Source: Chitiniphilus shinanonensis DSM 23277 (lineage in GTDB: Bacteria > Pseudomonadota > Gammaproteobacteria > Burkholderiales > Chitinibacteraceae). From it: DNA of 64,000 nt. The notes under the pieces were generated by a model. It had not been told where the DNA came from. It saw nothing but the letters and a program-made list of their open reading frames with translations, and did no database searches. Positions 1-8,694 of this stretch are shown piece after piece. The position numbers and the translations under genes are program-made. Position 1 is the first letter of the stretch. Each line of letters opens with the position of its first letter. The stretch is from the NCBI RefSeq assembly GCF_000374805.1, contig NZ_KB895334.1:194685-258684 (forward strand). The letters are read 5' to 3'.

Positions 1-60
1 CCCGATTGTCCGGCGCGAGGGAACCCCGAAGGGGCGCGTATGCGGGGCGGCCTTTTCTTT

Positions 61-96
61 GGTTCGTTTCTTTTGGCCGTGCAAAAGAAATGAACC
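61..96. repeat. Intergenic inverted repeat (hairpin)
   Basis: Two 15-base arms (61-75 and 82-96) flank a 6-base loop and differ at one position; the core is TTTCTTTTG / CAAAAGAAA. It lies in the gene-free left edge of the window, downstream of the SDR gene that ends at 206. Hairpins with this TTTCTTTTGG..CAAAAGAAA core recur between genes in many proteobacterial genomes and are often mistranslated as small proteins. It could act as a transcript end for the SDR gene; no T tract is obvious. Confidence 0.55.
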
Positions 97-205
97 GGCC
101 CGCCCGGCCGCTGAGGGCGTCAAGTCATCCGCGCCGCAGGCGCTCAGCGTTTAAAGCCTTTGCAGTTCCAGCAGCGGCAGCAACAGCATCGCTGCCGCCC
201 CCTCC

Positions 206-805
206 TCAATGCACCCGATAAACCCGCCCAGTCTGAGCCCCCTCCACACTCCGCACATACGCCTGCGCCACCCGCGCCGCCGGCACGGCCTCGAAGCCGG
301 AGAAGAACGGTCCGTAGGCGGGCAGCGATTCCACCAGCACATTGGGGCTGACCACGTTGATGCGCAGGCCGCGCGGCAGTTCGATGGCGGCGGCGCGGGC
401 GTAGCCTTCCAGCGCGCTGTTGACCATGCTGGCGCTGCTGCCGTTGCGGATCGGCTCGTCGGTGAGGATGCCGCTGGTGAGGGTGAAGCTGCCGCCGTCG
501 CGCAACACGTGCTGGCCGGCCAGTACCAGGTGCACCTGGCCCATCAGCTTGTCGGCCAGGCCGATGCCATATTGCGCGGGGGTGAAGTCGGCCAGGGGGG
601 CGAAGTGCAGGTTGCCGGCGGCGGCGATCACCGCGTCCAGCGGGCCGGCGTCGCGCAGCGCCTGCTGCACGCTGGCGAAGTCGGTGAGGTCGATGCGCAG
701 GTCGCCGCTGTGGCGGCCGGCGGTGATCAGTTCGTGGCGCGGGGCGAGTTGTTCGGCGACGGCGCGGCCGATGGTGCCGTGTGCACCGACAAGCAGGATA
801 CGCAT
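206..805 (-). CDS. Short-chain dehydrogenase-like protein lacking the YxxxK site
   Basis: A 199-residue Rossmann-fold protein, a little shorter than classical SDRs (about 250). The N-terminus carries a nucleotide-binding GAHGTIG motif at residues 7-13, followed by an acidic strand and an AAAGN motif typical of SDR strand 4. The serine region (LTSGI) is present, but where the catalytic Tyr-x-x-x-Lys should follow the sequence reads SASMVNSALEG, with no Tyr or Lys. This matches the Lin1944-like SDR subgroup, known for lacking the usual active-site residues. It is divergent from a LysR regulator (907-1851), separated by about 100 bp, so that regulator probably controls it. The start has a GGAGTAAG-type ribosome site. 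Substrate unknown; an NAD(P)-binding or regulatory role is possible. Confidence 0.8.
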   Translation of the reverse strand: MRILLVGAHGTIGRAVAEQLAPRHELITAGRHSGDLRIDLTDFASVQQALRDAGPLDAVIAAAGNLHFAPLADFTPAQYGIGLADKLMGQVHLVLAGQHVLRDGGSFTLTSGILTDEPIRNGSSASMVNSALEGYARAAAIELPRGLRINVVSPNVLVESLPAYGPFFSGFEAVPAARVAQAYVRSVEGAQTGRVYRVH

Positions 806-906
806 GGGCTTACTCCTTGAAAGATGGATCGGGTTGCGACGATTGATATGCTAAAGCAATGCAAAGCGACGATAATCGGCTGTATATCGTCTTGACTGTC
901 AAACAT

Positions 907-1851
907 ATGGAAACAATTGCGCTGGATCACCTGGAGCAGCAACTGCAATGGGCCGTCACCTTCGCCGCCGTGGTGGCGCAGGGCAGCTTCACCCGCGCGG
1001 CGGAGGCGCTGGGCTGCACCAAGGCGGCGGCCAGCAAGCGCGTCAGCCAGTTGGAGGCGGCGCTCGGCACGCAACTGCTGTACCGCACCACGCGCCGGCT
1101 GGCGCTGACCGAGGCGGGACGGGTGTACCTGGCGCATTGCGGCGACTGGCCGGAACGGGTGGCTGCGGCGCAGCGCGCGGTGGCCGAGGTCGGCGGCAAG
1201 GTGGCCGGCACGGTGCGCCTCAGCGTGCCGACCAGCTTCGGCGGGGTGTTCATGGCGCGGGCGCTGCTGGCGTTCCGCGAGTGCCATCCCGAGGTGGCGG
1301 TGGAGCTGGATTTGTCGGCGATCCCGCGCGATCTGGAGGCCGAGGGCTACGATCTGGCGATCCGCCTCAACCTGGCACCGCCGGAGCGGCAGGTGTCGCG
1401 GCCGTTGGCGGTGGTGCGCGATTGGGTGGTCGCCAGCCCGGCCGCGGTGGCGCGGCATGGGCTGCCGCCGCAGCCGTCGGCGCTGGCCGACTGGCCTTGT
1501 CTGGTGAACCACCATTTCCGCGAGCCGGCGCATTGGGCGTTCGAGCGCGACGGCGCGCTGCTGACGGTGACGGTGGATGGCCCGTGGCGCGCCAACGATT
1601 TCAGTCTGCTGCGCAACCTCGCGCTGGCCGATGCCGGCGCGGCGCGCGTGCCCAGCTACCTGGTGGCGGCCGATGTGGCGGCGGGGGCGCTGGTGCGGCT
1701 GCTGCCGGAGTTCGAATTGCCGGCGCTGCCGATGTACTTCGTCTACCCGCGCCGGCTACCGCAGCCGGCCAAGGTGCGGGCGCTGATCGACTTCCTGGCG
1801 GACTGGTTCGCCCAGCCGGCGCAACAGGCGCTGCTGGGTTTGCGCGGCTGA
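907..1851 (+). CDS. LysR-family transcriptional regulator
   Basis: A 314-residue LysR-type DNA-binding regulator. Residues about 10-70 form the winged helix-turn-helix (GSFTRAAEALGCTKAAASKRVSQLE is the recognisable core, split here by its conserved Ala and Ser positions); the rest is the periplasmic-binding-like effector domain. The frame opens 48 bases earlier at 859, but the ATG at 907 gives the usual LysR N-terminal length and is preferred; this is not proven. It is transcribed away from the SDR gene at 206-805. The 100-bp spacer holds two direct copies of GCGACGAT (836-843 and 866-873) that could be part of its binding region. Effector unknown. Confidence 0.87.
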   Translation: METIALDHLEQQLQWAVTFAAVVAQGSFTRAAEALGCTKAAASKRVSQLEAALGTQLLYRTTRRLALTEAGRVYLAHCGDWPERVAAAQRAVAEVGGKVAGTVRLSVPTSFGGVFMARALLAFRECHPEVAVELDLSAIPRDLEAEGYDLAIRLNLAPPERQVSRPLAVVRDWVVASPAAVARHGLPPQPSALADWPCLVNHHFREPAHWAFERDGALLTVTVDGPWRANDFSLLRNLALADAGAARVPSYLVAADVAAGALVRLLPEFELPALPMYFVYPRRLPQPAKVRALIDFLADWFAQPAQQALLGLRG

Positions 1852-1891
1852 GCGCCGGTTCAAGACCTTTTCGCGGCAGCGCCGGGCCGGA

Positions 1892-1911
1892 AAAGGTCGA
1901 TTCGCCCTAGG
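1892..1911 (+). repeat. Copy 1 of dispersed GATTCGCCCTA motif
   Basis: AAGG-T-CGATTCGCCCTAGG at the 3' end of the YgiQ gene, supplying its TAG stop (1907-1909 on the minus strand). Related copies are at 23334-23353, 45740-45759 (minus) and 56570-56584. Confidence 0.5.
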
Positions 1912-4087
1912 CTCCGCGACGGCCCTTGCCCGGTGCCTGCTTGCCCTTCCCCTTGCTTTGGCCGGGCCGTTGCGGCGGGCGCGGCTGGCTCGGGCGCTGG
2001 CCGGGCCGGCTGTCGGGGCGCGGGCCGGCCACGCGCTTTTCGCCGGGCTGCTGCGGCGGCACCAGGTGGTTGGGGCTGTTGCCGATCAGGTCGGCGCGGC
2101 CCATCGCGATCAGGCCCTCGCGCAGGGTCGGCCAGTTGTCCGGGTCGTGATAGCGCAGGAATGCCTTGTGCAGCTTGCGCTGCTTGGCGTCCTTCACGAT
2201 GCGGACCTTCTCCGAGGTGCGCGCCAGCTTCTTCAGCGGGTTGCGCCCGGTGTGCCACATGGTGGTGGCCAGCGCCATCGGCGTGGGGGTGAACGCCTGG
2301 ACCTGGTCGGGCTTGAAGTTGTTCTTCTTCAGCCACAGCGCCAGGTTGAGCATGTCCTCGTCGCGGGTGCCGGGGTGCGCGGCGATGAAGTAGGGGATCA
2401 GGTACTGCTGCTTGCCGGCCTGCTTGCTGTAGTGCTCGAACATGGCCTTGAAGCGCTCGAAGCTGCCGATGCCCGGCTTCATCATCTTGGAGAGCGGGCC
2501 TTCCTCGGTGTGCTCGGGGGCGATCTTCAGGTAGCCGCTCACATGGTGGGTGACCAGTTCCTTGATGTACTCGGGCGATTCCACCGCCAGGTCGTAGCGC
2601 AGGCCGGAGCCGATGGTGATCTTCTTGACGCCCGGAATGGCGCGCGCCTTGCGGTAGAGCTGGATCAGGTGCGAATGGTCGGTGTTCAGGTTCTCGCAGA
2701 TGCCAGGGTAGACGCACGACAACCGGCGACAGGATTGCTCAATCTGCGGGTCCTTGCACGCCAGGCGGTACATGTTGGCGGTGGGGCCGCCCAGGTCGCT
2801 GATGTGGCCCTTGAAGTCGGCGGTCTTGTCGCGGATGTCCTCGATCTCCTTGAGGATCGATTGCTCCGAGCGGCTCTGGATGATGCGGCCCTCGTGCTCG
2901 GTGATCGAGCAGAAGGTACAGCCGCCGAAGCAGCCGCGCATGATGTTGATCGAGAAGCGGATCATCTCCCACGCCGGGATGTGCGCCTTGCCGTAGCCGG
3001 GGTGCGGGTTGCGGGCGTAGGACAGGCCGTAGACGTAGTCCATCTCGGCCGTGGTCAGCGGGATCGGCGGCGGGTTGAGCCACACGTCGCGTTCGCCGTG
3101 CTGCTGCACCATCGCCCGCGCGTTGCCGGGGTTGGATTCCAGGTGCAGCGTGCGGCTGGCGTGCGCGTACAGCACCGGGTCGTAGGCCACCGCCTCGTAG
3201 GCGGGGATGCGCACCACGGTGCGCTGGCGCTCGGCCTGTCGCGCCGCGATGCGTTCGGCCTTGCTCTGGATGCGGATCGGCTGCGGCGCGGCCGGGTCGC
3301 TACAGGCGGCCGCCTGCTTGTCGCTTTCCATGGCATAGGGATCGGGGTGCGGTTCGACGCGCCCGGGAGTGTCGACGGTGCTGGAGTCGAGCACCGCCCA
3401 GTCGCGCGCCGGCATCCAGCCGTGTGGCGTCATGAAGGCGGTGCCGCGCACGTCGCGGATCTCGCGCAGCTTCTCGCCGGCGGCGGCGCGGTGAGCCACT
3501 TCCACCAGCGCGCGTTCGGCGTTGCCGAACAGCAGGATGTCGGCCTTGGCATAGACGATGGCCGATTGCCGCACCTTGTCGCTCCAGTAGTCGTACTGGG
3601 CGATGCGGCGCAGGCTGCCTTCGATGCCGCCGATCATCAGCTGCACGCCCGGATACGCTTCGCGGCAGCGCTGCGAGTAGATCGTCACCGCGCGATCCGG
3701 CCGCCGCCCGGCCACGCCGTCGGGGGTATAGGCGTCGTCCGAGCGCGGTTTGCGGTCGGCGGTGTAGCGGTTGATCATCGAATCCATGTTGCCGGCGGTC
3801 ACGCCGAAGAACAGCCGCGGCCGGCCCAGCGCCTTGAACGGCTCGGCGCTGTCCCATTCCGGCTGGGTCAGGATGCCGACGCGGAAGCCCTGCGCCTCCA
3901 GCAGCCGCCCCACCAGCGCCATGCCGAAGCTGGGATGGTCGATGTAGCAGTCGCCGGTCACCAGCACGATGTCGCATTCGTCCCAGCCCAGCGCGGCCAT
4001 CTCGGCGCGGGTCGTCGGCAGGAACGGCGCGGGCTTGGCGCGACGCGGCGGGGCGTAATCGTAGATCGGGGTGGCGACGGCGGACAT
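1907..4087 (-). CDS. YgiQ family radical SAM protein (UPF0313)
   Basis: A 726-residue radical SAM enzyme of the YgiQ family, usual family length about 700-740. The N-terminal half resembles a B12-binding fold ([17 protein letters not shown]). The iron-sulfur cluster motif CFGGCTFC places cysteines at about residues 386, 390 and 393, which would bind the [4Fe-4S] cluster that cleaves S-adenosylmethionine. The C-terminus is a Pro/Arg/Gly-rich basic tail of about 60 residues. The family's reaction is not established. The frame extends upstream to 4225 through an intergenic repeat; the ATG at 4087 matches the family start ([14 protein letters not shown]) and is chosen for that reason. It stands alone between a LysR gene and the DUF1700-PadR pair. 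Confidence 0.92.
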   Translation of the reverse strand: MSAVATPIYDYAPPRRAKPAPFLPTTRAEMAALGWDECDIVLVTGDCYIDHPSFGMALVGRLLEAQGFRVGILTQPEWDSAEPFKALGRPRLFFGVTAGNMDSMINRYTADRKPRSDDAYTPDGVAGRRPDRAVTIYSQRCREAYPGVQLMIGGIEGSLRRIAQYDYWSDKVRQSAIVYAKADILLFGNAERALVEVAHRAAAGEKLREIRDVRGTAFMTPHGWMPARDWAVLDSSTVDTPGRVEPHPDPYAMESDKQAAACSDPAAPQPIRIQSKAERIAARQAERQRTVVRIPAYEAVAYDPVLYAHASRTLHLESNPGNARAMVQQHGERDVWLNPPPIPLTTAEMDYVYGLSYARNPHPGYGKAHIPAWEMIRFSINIMRGCFGGCTFCSITEHEGRIIQSRSEQSILKEIEDIRDKTADFKGHISDLGGPTANMYRLACKDPQIEQSCRRLSCVYPGICENLNTDHSHLIQLYRKARAIPGVKKITIGSGLRYDLAVESPEYIKELVTHHVSGYLKIAPEHTEEGPLSKMMKPGIGSFERFKAMFEHYSKQAGKQQYLIPYFIAAHPGTRDEDMLNLALWLKKNNFKPDQVQAFTPTPMALATTMWHTGRNPLKKLARTSEKVRIVKDAKQRKLHKAFLRYHDPDNWPTLREGLIAMGRADLIGNSPNHLVPPQQPGEKRVAGPRPDSRPGQRPSQPRPPQRPGQSKGKGKQAPGKGRRGA

Positions 4088-4183
4088 GAAAAACCAGGGA
4101 GGCGAACGGATCAGGCCGGCATTGTCGCAGATTTGGCCGGCCCTGGCTGAAAACCCTTGTTTTTCATTGGGATAGAAGGTTGA

Positions 4184-4347
4184 GGCAAACCCCACATCTT
4201 GAACCACAGAGAACACGAAGAGCACAGAGGGTCGCAGAGAAAGACCAATCGAAGCGCTGCCGCGCCCCGTTCCTGCTCAGGATTCGGTTTTCTCCGTGAA
4301 ACTCCGTGTTCTCTGTGCCCTCTGTGGTTCAAGATGTGGGGTTTGCC
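4184..4347. repeat. CACAGAG-type inverted-repeat element, copy 1
   Basis: A 164-bp element with perfect 28-base terminal arms starting GGCAAACCCCACATC at the left end and the reverse complement at the right. Further in, the arms are degenerate runs of ACACAGAG/ACACGGAG units. The central 45 bases are unrelated to other copies. It lies between two minus-strand genes (YgiQ and DUF1700). It has no coding capacity of its own, although frames run through it on both strands. Four relatives occur at 50169, 53902, 58964 and 60056. Confidence 0.85.
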
Positions 4348-4364
4348 TTTCCATCACCTTCAAC

Positions 4365-5177
4365 TCAAGCCGGCACATGATCCTGCGGCGGCGCGCTGGC
4401 GCTGGCGCTGGCGGCGTCGCCCAGTTGCGTCATCAGCGCGCGGGCGCTCTGGCGCAGCAGGCGGATGCCCAGCCACAGGCCGCCGATGCCCAGCACCAGC
4501 GCAAAGCCGCCGACGAACAGCAGCGGGTACGGCGTCAGCCGCAGGCCCTGCACCCGCACGTTGCCGTGGCCGTCGGTGACGGTCAGGTCGCGCGCGCCGC
4601 TGGCGGCGCCGGCTTCCAGCCGCACTTCGCCCTCGTGCGAGCGGATCAGCACGTTGGCGCGCCCGTCCGGGCCGGGCTGCACCGACACCGTGCCGCCCTC
4701 GCCGTCGTCCAGGTGGACCACGCCGCGATGGCCACCGCCGTCGGCCCAGCGGGCGATCAGCGATTCGGTGTCGTAGCCGCCGAAGGTGGCGATGCCGCCC
4801 AACAGCAGCAACGCCACCCCGGCCAGCGTCAGGCCGGCGGCCAGCGCGGTGAGGTAGGCCAGGATCGCCAGCCACGCCACCCGCACCAGCGCCAGCAGCA
4901 CGTTGAGCCGGCCCAGGCCCGAGGCATCGACGAAGGCGCGCCAGGCGGTCCTGAACGAGCGCTGGGCCTGCCAATCCTTGACGCTGCGGCGGGCGCGCAG
5001 CTCGCGCGCCAGTTGTTCGGGTTCGCCCAGCGCGGCGGCGGTGTCGGCCTCGCTGCGGCCGGCGGCCAGCGCGTCCTGGAAATACTCGCGGTAGTCGCTG
5101 AGGATGTCCTCGATCTCGGCGGCGGGCAGGCCGCGCAGGCCGGCCTGCAATCGTTGGAGAAATTCGCTCTGGTTCAT
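4365..5177 (-). CDS. DUF1700 / HAAS domain membrane protein
   Basis: A 270-residue protein. Residues 1-70 form the HAAS-type helical domain seen in DUF1700 proteins (MNQSEFLQRLQAGL, then a DILSDYREYFQDAL segment, then LGEPEQLARELRA). Two or three hydrophobic segments follow at about residues 95-150 and one near 215-240, with a Gly/Asp-rich probably extracytoplasmic section between them. Proteins of this type are commonly encoded next to PadR regulators and are thought to sense or transmit envelope signals. Its start ATG overlaps the stop of the PadR gene (ATGA), so the two are translationally coupled in one operon. The exact role is unknown. Confidence 0.85.
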   Translation of the reverse strand: MNQSEFLQRLQAGLRGLPAAEIEDILSDYREYFQDALAAGRSEADTAAALGEPEQLARELRARRSVKDWQAQRSFRTAWRAFVDASGLGRLNVLLALVRVAWLAILAYLTALAAGLTLAGVALLLLGGIATFGGYDTESLIARWADGGGHRGVVHLDDGEGGTVSVQPGPDGRANVLIRSHEGEVRLEAGAASGARDLTVTDGHGNVRVQGLRLTPYPLLFVGGFALVLGIGGLWLGIRLLRQSARALMTQLGDAASASASAPPQDHVPA

Positions 5178-5509
5178 GACAACGCTTCCTCGGTCTGCGG
5201 TGCGGGGGAGAGCACCAGGTCCACTTCGCTGACGAAATCGCGCCATTCGCGGCGCATGGCGTCCAGCTCGGCGCGGCCGGCGGCGGTGAGCCGGTAGTAC
5301 TTGCGCGAGGGTCCGGCGGACGATTCCACCAGGTAGGTCTCGACCCAGGCTTCGGCCTGGAGCCGGCGCATCAGCGGGTAGATGGTGCCCTCGCTGATCT
5401 GCATGCCTTGCGCCAACTGGTTGACCAGCTCGTACGCATAGCTGTCGCCCCGGTCCAGCACCGCCAGCACGCAAAGGTCGAGCACGCCCTTCTTCAATTG
5501 TGTCTTCAT
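5174..5509 (-). CDS. PadR-family transcriptional regulator
   Basis: A 111-residue PadR-type repressor, typical length for the short PadR subfamily. The N-terminal winged helix contains the hallmark GVLDLCVLAVLDRGDSYAYE segment and the wing (ISEGTIYPLMRRLQ), followed by SGPSRKYYRLTAAGR, a strong PadR signature. The C-terminus is a short dimerisation helix. It overlaps the DUF1700 gene by four bases. A perfect 21-bp palindrome lies 41 bp upstream of its start, which fits autoregulation. The ligand is unknown. Confidence 0.92.
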   Translation of the reverse strand: MKTQLKKGVLDLCVLAVLDRGDSYAYELVNQLAQGMQISEGTIYPLMRRLQAEAWVETYLVESSAGPSRKYYRLTAAGRAELDAMRREWRDFVSEVDLVLSPAPQTEEALS

Positions 5510-5549
5510 GGCGATTCATCGAAATCCGACGATCCATCATAGCGCCGCC

Positions 5550-5570
5550 ATACCTTGCAATGCAAGGTAT
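5550..5570. promoter_or_regulatory. Perfect palindrome, probable PadR operator
   Basis: Arms ATACCTTGCA and TGCAAGGTAT around one central A form a perfect 21-bp inverted repeat. It lies 41 bp upstream of the PadR start and 61 bp upstream of the divergent cupin gene. PadR sites are commonly long palindromes ending ATAC/GTAT. It could control both directions. Confidence 0.7.
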
Positions 5571-5630
5571 CGTGCTTTGGATAGTAGGTGGCAGCCGCTA
5601 TGCTGGAGCCACACCACGAGGAGATGGACG

Positions 5631-5966
5631 ATGGACAATCTGTTTACGGCGATCCCGCCGGGGTTGGATCGGGAGTGGTTTCAGACGCTGGCCGCCGGCC
5701 CTGGAGTGCGGGTGGAGCGCATCGTCTCGACCGGCCAGGCGTCGCCCGATGGCTTCTGGTACGACCAGCAGGAAACCGAATGGGTGGTGGTGCTGGAAGG
5801 CGAGGCGCGGGTGCGCTTCGCCGATATGGCGGAGGACCTGACGCTACGGGTGGGCGACCACCTGTTGATCGCGCCGGGGCGGCGCCATCGCGTCACCTAC
5901 ACCGCCGCGCGCACGGTGTGGCTGGCGGTGTGGTGGGAGGGCACGCACTGGAAGGAAGGCGCCTGA
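5631..5966 (+). CDS. Cupin-domain protein
   Basis: A 111-residue single-domain cupin. The metal-binding motif 1 region reads PDGFWYDQQETEWVVVLEGE, with His replaced by Tyr or Gln at the first ligand position but Glu conserved. Motif 2 reads GDHLLIAPGRRHRVTY and keeps the final His. The frame opens at 5508, but the ATG at 5631 follows a clear CACGAGGAGATG ribosome site and matches the usual cupin start. It is divergent from the PadR gene and may share its operator. The small-molecule function is unknown. Confidence 0.85.
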   Translation: MDNLFTAIPPGLDREWFQTLAAGPGVRVERIVSTGQASPDGFWYDQQETEWVVVLEGEARVRFADMAEDLTLRVGDHLLIAPGRRHRVTYTAARTVWLAVWWEGTHWKEGA

Positions 5967-5979
5967 GCGGCGCACCGAC

Positions 5980-6003
5980 GCGGCCCATGTCTGGATGGGC
6001 CGC
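5980..6003. terminator. Hairpin between convergent cupin and dadA genes
   Basis: GCGGCCCAT and ATGGGCCGC are perfect 9-base arms around a 6-base loop. There is no T tract, so termination is only likely; the position between two convergent genes fits. Confidence 0.5.
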
Positions 6004-6025
6004 GCGGCGGCGAAGCGGATGGCGC

Positions 6026-7330
6026 TCAGGCCACCGCGGCTTCGTCGGTGACGTGGTCGGCGTTCTGCGCGCGCCGGCCGTAGCGGGTGAGCGCCAGCCC
6101 GGACGCATCGACCTCGGGCGCCCGGCCCAGGATCAGGTCGGTCAGCACCTTGGCCGAGCCGCAGGCCATGGTCCAGCCCAGCGTGCCATGGCCGGTGTTC
6201 AGATACAGGTTGCCGATCCCGGTGCCGCACACCAGCGGCGTGCCATCCGGCGTCATCGGGCGCAGGCCGCTCCACGGCTTGCCGGCCTCCACGTCGCCGG
6301 CCAGCGGGAACAGGTCGCTGGCGACCATCTTCAGCGTCTCGACGCGGCGCGGGTCCAGCGAGTGGTCGTAGCCCATCAGCTCGGCCATGCCGCCGACGCG
6401 CAGGCGGTCGTCGAAGCGGGTCAGCGCCACCTTGTAGGTTTCGTCCAGCACCGTCGAGCGCGGCGCGGCGTCGGGGTTGGTGAGCGGAATCGTCAGCGAG
6501 TAGCCCTTCACCGGATACACCGGCAGCGACAGCCCCAGCGGCAGCGCCAGGTGCCGGCTGAAACTGCCGCAGGCCAGCACCACTACGTCCGGATGCAGCG
6601 CCTCGCCGTCGTCCAGCTCGACGAAATCGATGCGGCCATTGCGCTTGCCCAGGCGGGTGACTTCGACCAGGTAGCGGAACTCCACCCCGGCCTCGCGCGC
6701 CAGTTGCTCCAGGCGCCGGGTGAACAGGTGGCAGTCGCCGGTCTCGTCGTTGGGCAGGCGCAGCCCGCCCACCAGCTTGTGCGCCACCGGCTCCAGCGCC
6801 GGTTCCACGGTTTCCAGTTCGTCCATGTCCAGCACTTCGTGCGGCACGCCCAGATCGGCCAGGATCGCGGCGTCGCGCCGCGCGGCGGCCATCTGCGCCT
6901 CGGTGCGCAGCAGTTGCAGCGTGCCGAGGCTACGCTCCTGGTAGTGCAGATCGACGCTGGTGCGCAGCGTGCGCAACTGGTCGCGACTGTACTCGGCCAG
7001 CGCCACCATGCGCCCCTTGTTGCGGGCATACGCCTCGGGCACGCAGTTGGCCAGCATCGCGGCGATCCAGCGCAACTGGAAGCCGCTGCCGTCGGGCTGG
7101 ATATGCAGCGGCGCGTGCGGCGTGGCCAGCCATTTCAGCGCCTTGAGCGGTACGCCGGGTGCAGCCCAGGGCGCGGCGTAGCCCGGAGACACCTGGCCGG
7201 CGTTGGCGAAGCTGGTTTCCTCCGCCGCCGTGGCATGACGTTCCAGGACGGTGACTTCGCAGCCGGCCTGGCGCAGATACCAGGCGGTAGTCACCCCGAT
7301 GACCCCTGCCCCGATCACAACGACTTTCAT
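6026..7330 (-). CDS. dadA: D-amino acid dehydrogenase small subunit
   Basis: A 434-residue FAD-dependent oxidoreductase of the DadA family, at the usual length. It oxidatively deaminates D-amino acids (D-alanine in particular) to keto acids and passes electrons to the respiratory chain at the inner membrane. The N-terminal VVVIGAGVIGVTTAWYL motif is the FAD-binding Rossmann loop. The C-terminal GLRPMTPDGTPLVCGT and NTGHGTLGWTMACGS segments are DAO-fold signatures. No alanine racemase gene follows. An Lrp/AsnC regulator is divergently encoded 98 bp away, the same arrangement as Lrp control of dad genes in other proteobacteria. Confidence 0.94.
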   Translation of the reverse strand: MKVVVIGAGVIGVTTAWYLRQAGCEVTVLERHATAAEETSFANAGQVSPGYAAPWAAPGVPLKALKWLATPHAPLHIQPDGSGFQLRWIAAMLANCVPEAYARNKGRMVALAEYSRDQLRTLRTSVDLHYQERSLGTLQLLRTEAQMAAARRDAAILADLGVPHEVLDMDELETVEPALEPVAHKLVGGLRLPNDETGDCHLFTRRLEQLAREAGVEFRYLVEVTRLGKRNGRIDFVELDDGEALHPDVVVLACGSFSRHLALPLGLSLPVYPVKGYSLTIPLTNPDAAPRSTVLDETYKVALTRFDDRLRVGGMAELMGYDHSLDPRRVETLKMVASDLFPLAGDVEAGKPWSGLRPMTPDGTPLVCGTGIGNLYLNTGHGTLGWTMACGSAKVLTDLILGRAPEVDASGLALTRYGRRAQNADHVTDEAAVA

Positions 7331-7428
7331 GGCGCACCTCGCGCATGGAATATTAGCGATTGCTGTGAGTATATTGAGAGATAGCCAGGGGTTTTCCCTG
7401 TAGATCGCGGCGTTTTTGGAGGCTCCGT

Positions 7429-7917
7429 ATGCGCACGCAATACCGGGTGGGACGCGAACTGGATCGCATCGACTACAAGATCCTGCGCGCGCTGCAAGGC
7501 AACGCGCGCCTGTCGATCACCGAACTGGCCGAGCGGGTGGAGCTGACCGCCACCCCCTGCGCCGAACGGGTGAAGCGGCTGGAAGAATCGGGCGTGATCC
7601 TGGGCTACCATGCGCGGCTGAATCCGCAGAAGCTGGAAGCGCCGCTGCTGGTGTTCGTCGAGCTGAAGCTGTCGCAGAAATCGGCGCAGATCTTCGACGA
7701 CTTCCGCCGCACCGTCGCCACCATCGGCGAGGTGCTGGAATGCCACCTGATCGCCGGCGACTTCGATTACCTGCTCAAGGCGCGCCTGCCGGACATGACC
7801 CACTATCGCCGCCTGCTGGGCGACATCCTGCTGCGCCTGCCCGGCGCCGCCGAATCGCGCAGCTACATCGTGATGGAAGAGGTCAAGGAGACACTGAACC
7901 TGCCGCTGCCGGATTGA
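7429..7917 (+). CDS. Lrp/AsnC-family regulator
   Basis: A 162-residue Lrp-type regulator. The N-terminal helix-turn-helix reads LDRIDYKILRALQGNARLSI followed by TELAERVELTATPCAERVKR; the C-terminal half is the RAM/AsnC ligand-binding domain with the conserved GEVLECHLIAGDFDYLLKA segment. It is divergent from dadA and is the likely regulator of that gene in response to an amino acid. The ATG at 7429 has a GGAGG ribosome site seven bases upstream. The spacer at 7331-7428 is AT-richer than its surroundings and should hold both promoters. Confidence 0.92.
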   Translation: MRTQYRVGRELDRIDYKILRALQGNARLSITELAERVELTATPCAERVKRLEESGVILGYHARLNPQKLEAPLLVFVELKLSQKSAQIFDDFRRTVATIGEVLECHLIAGDFDYLLKARLPDMTHYRRLLGDILLRLPGAAESRSYIVMEEVKETLNLPLPD

Positions 7918-7959
7918 TCCCAACCGCAGCGACCGCCACCCATATCGAGGAGTTTTCCC

Positions 7960-8514
7960 ATGGCCCTGACCGCTTCCAACATGCTGGCGCTGGGCAGCGC
8001 CCTGCCGCGCTTCGCCCTGCCCGATGGCCACGGTGTGTTCCATGCCGACAGCGAACTGGCCGGCCCCAAGGGGCTGCTGGTGATCTTCATCTGCAACCAC
8101 TGCCCCTACGTCAAGCACATCAACGCCGCGCTGGCGCCGATGGGCGAGGAGTTCGCCGCGCTGGGCGTCGGCATGGTGGCGATCAGCGCCAACGACATCG
8201 CCCAGTACCCGGACGACGCGCCCGAGCATATGGTCGAGGTGGCGCGCGCCGAGGGCTACACCTTCCCCTACCTGTACGACGAAACCCAGGCGGTGGCCCG
8301 CGAATTCGGCGCCGCGTGCACCCCCGACCTGTTCCTGTTCGACATGCACGGCCGGCTGGTCTATCGCGGCCAGTTCGACGACACCCGCCCCGGCGGCGCG
8401 CCGGCCACCGGCGAGGACATCCGCCACGCGGTACACGCGCTGTCGAGCGGCCACCCGGTGGTGGCGGACCAGCGGCCCAGCATCGGCTGCGGCATCAAGT
8501 GGAAGCAGGCATGA
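7960..8514 (+). CDS. Thioredoxin-like / AhpC-TSA family protein
   Basis: A 184-residue peroxiredoxin-like protein with no signal peptide. The active-site segment is ICNHCPYVKHI, with cysteines at residues 45 and 48 (C-N-H-C), characteristic of a thioredoxin family widespread in proteobacteria. The rest (GVGMVAISANDIAQYPDD, TPDLFLFD) is the thioredoxin fold. It starts 42 bp after the Lrp gene behind a GAGGAG site and may be cotranscribed. It is probably a cytoplasmic thiol-disulfide reductase or peroxidase; the substrate is not known. Confidence 0.87.
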   Translation: MALTASNMLALGSALPRFALPDGHGVFHADSELAGPKGLLVIFICNHCPYVKHINAALAPMGEEFAALGVGMVAISANDIAQYPDDAPEHMVEVARAEGYTFPYLYDETQAVAREFGAACTPDLFLFDMHGRLVYRGQFDDTRPGGAPATGEDIRHAVHALSSGHPVVADQRPSIGCGIKWKQA

Positions 8515-8694
8515 GCCGGCGCGACTGAGGCGCGGGCGATCTGCTGCGAAGCCCGCAACGCGCTGGCGACGGTGCTGGATTCGCAACAGCGCCACGCTGC
8601 CGCGCCAGGGCCGGCGCGGCCTGGCGGATGGCACGCTTCCTGCAAGACATCGGGCTTCGCGCGCCAGCCGGGCGCGCCCGACCGGATGCCTGCC

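Noticed and set aside
4199-4579. Frames starting in the CACAGAG elements (for example [11 protein letters not shown]-type peptides at 4199, 4111, 50122, 53758)
   Set aside because: They arise from the inverted-repeat elements themselves, appear on both strands, and have no family support.
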